From Clostridia bacterium (GTDB lineage Bacteria; Bacillota; Clostridia; Christensenellales; UBA1242), in NCBI GenBank assembly GCA_023228225.1, contig JALOBO010000022.1, positions 1 through 21,411 on the forward strand: a stretch of 21,411 nucleotides of DNA, written 5' to 3'. The notes below the pieces were generated by a model. It was not told where the DNA came from, did not search any database, and was given only the letters and a program-made list of their open reading frames with translations. Below are positions 20,845 through 21,411 of the stretch, piece after piece (the stretch's first letter is position 1; every line of letters begins with the position of its first letter). The translations under genes were made by a program, and so were the position numbers.

Positions 20845-21060
20845 ATGAGATGTAAAAATTGTGGTAAATATTTTAATACAAACTCATTTGGGGAAACATA
20901 TTGCATATATTGCGGTGTCCAAGTTGATAAGAAAGATAAAGATATAATTTTAAAAAAAGAATATATACAAAACAAATACGGAATAAGAATTTTATTATTC
21001 AGCATTGTTATTGGGCTTTTACTATTATTTTTGATATATAAAATATCAACATATTTATAA
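20845..21060 (+). CDS. Zinc-ribbon protein with C-terminal membrane anchor
   Basis: The 71-residue protein starts with a zinc ribbon (MRCKNCGKYF, then YCIYCGVQVDKK, cysteines 3, 6, 20 and 23), followed by a charged linker and one C-terminal membrane helix (about 50-67, LLFSIVIGLLLLFLIYKI). It is 38 bp downstream of the other zinc-ribbon membrane gene, with an AAGGAA site, so they are probably cotranscribed. Such tail-anchored zinc ribbons occur widely and have no assigned role. A palindromic terminator follows. Confidence 0.7.
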   Translation: MRCKNCGKYFNTNSFGETYCIYCGVQVDKKDKDIILKKEYIQNKYGIRILLFSIVIGLLLLFLIYKISTYL

Positions 21061-21097
21061 TAAAAATATTTGTACTTTACAAAATAAATATAATTAT

Positions 21098-21126
21098 AAA
21101 ACATTTAAAATTTTTAAATGTTTTTT
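21098..21126 (+). terminator. A/T-rich terminator after the zinc-ribbon genes
   Basis: AAAACATTTAAAA (21098-21110) and its exact complement (21112-21124) flank one T and run into more T residues. It consists almost wholly of A/T pairs. Confidence 0.55.
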
Positions 21127-21127
21127 A

Positions 21128-21161
21128 CTAATAAAATCCGCTCCGTGCATAAACGAAGCGG
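21128..21161 (-). terminator. Terminator downstream of the tRNA fragment
   Basis: On the minus strand CCGCTTCG (21161-21154) pairs with CGGAGCGG (21145-21138), including one G-U pair, followed by ATTTTATT. It lies 7 bp past the CCA of the tRNA fragment, as expected for the terminator of an original intact tRNA gene. Confidence 0.65.
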
Positions 21162-21168
21162 AATAAAC

Positions 21169-21213
21169 TGGAGCTGTTACCGGGATTCGAACCCAGGACC
21201 TCTGCCTTACCAA
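21169..21213 (-). pseudogene. 3' half of tRNA-Thr(GGU), probable integration scar
   Basis: On the minus strand the sequence runs from the anticodon loop TTGGTAA (21213-21207) through GGCAG (21206-21202), the variable loop AGGTC, the T-arm CTGGG-TTCGAAT-CCCGG, the acceptor strand TAACAGC, discriminator T and an encoded CCA (21171-21169). The 5' neighbour of the loop reads TTATT, which cannot pair with GGCAG, and no D-arm (TAGCTCAG-like) occurs up to the window edge. The GGT anticodon indicates threonine. This is what remains at one end when an element integrates into the 3' half of a tRNA gene. Confidence 0.75.
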
Positions 21214-21298
21214 AATAAAGACCGTTTTGAATAAGGTTGTAAACCCTACATTAAAACATCTTATTAACAGGCACTTTCAAGCAACTAAAAATAAAATT

Positions 21299-21398
21299 GT
21301 CATATAAGAAAACTTAACTTATGTGACCATTTGTACCTAAGTCCGTTGTTTTTGCAACTTTTAATCAAATTCTTACTAAATTTGACGGTCTAAGTTGC
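21299..21398. repeat. Hairpin-forming sequence next to the tRNA fragment
   Basis: GTCATATAAG (21299-21308) pairs with CTTATGTGAC (21318-21327), with one G-U. GCAACTT (21354-21360) pairs with AAGTTGC (21392-21398), enclosing TCAAATT (21365-21371) paired with AATTTGA (21379-21385). No coding frame is evident here. It may be the end of the integrated element or a structured RNA. Confidence 0.45.
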
Positions 21399-21411
21399 CT
21401 TATGATTATTT

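Noticed and set aside
21169..21213. 3' end of a tmRNA (ssrA) on the minus strand
   Set aside because: The CAGCTCCA end looks like tmRNA, but the T-arm is followed by a normal 7-nt acceptor plus T-CCA and preceded by a tRNA variable loop and a GGT anticodon loop. No tag-peptide frame ending in Ala-Ala was found upstream on that strand.

Overview
The window is AT-rich DNA from what looks like a spore-forming, low-GC Gram-positive bacterium of the Clostridia type. The evidence is the Firmicutes gene order mrnC-rlmB-sigH and dnaX-ebfC-recR, a CwlD-like amidase tail, SigH itself, strong Shine-Dalgarno sites, and three BclA-like or collagen-like proteins of the kind found on spore surfaces. I cannot assign a genus from sequence alone.

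Layout. (1) 1-4.8 kb is core housekeeping on the + strand: the 3' end of an N-acetylmuramoyl-alanine amidase, a terminator, then mrnC-rlmB-sigH (RNA maturation and the transition-state sigma factor), then dnaX-ebfC-recR (clamp loader, nucleoid protein, recombination mediator) from its own promoter. The dnaX frame contains a run of ten A exactly where the tau-specific part begins, with a stop immediately after it in both other frames. (2) 4.9-7.0 kb holds an unknown helical protein, a TM2 membrane protein divergent from an XRE repressor with two matched operators, and a stand-alone HD-GYP phosphodiesterase. (3) 7.2-9.9 kb is metal and metalloid handling: a ZIP transporter, then an arsR-arsP-thioredoxin-like operon with a 20-bp perfect palindrome before the ribosome binding site. 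(4) 10-13.2 kb holds a bacterial PH-domain membrane protein, a phage-type conserved protein, an AlkD-like DNA glycosylase, a short-chain dehydrogenase and an unknown protein. (5) 13.4-16.5 kb is a spore-surface-like block: two minus-strand BclA-like proteins (one with a Cys/Pro-rich head), a DUF2179-type membrane protein, and a plus-strand collagen-repeat protein. The same inverted repeat (TTACATAGCA/TGCTATGTAA) lies upstream of both oppositely oriented transcription units. (6) 16.5-21.4 kb is accessory and partly decayed: an unknown membrane protein, a lipoprotein, a frameshifted tyrosine-recombinase remnant, a DUF5320-DUF134 operon ending in a truncated NifX-like gene behind paired operators, a coiled-coil protein, a second XRE repressor divergent from two zinc-ribbon membrane proteins, and at the right edge a 3' half of tRNA-Thr(GGU) with no 5' half.

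The tRNA fragment looks like one end of an integrated element that would extend to the right of the window. The two XRE/small-membrane-protein pairs share an architecture (short repressor, divergent small membrane protein, GTAAG- or GTAAC-type dyads over the promoter) and are the best candidates for a little-described regulatory module. All functional calls rest on motif recognition; no database search was run.
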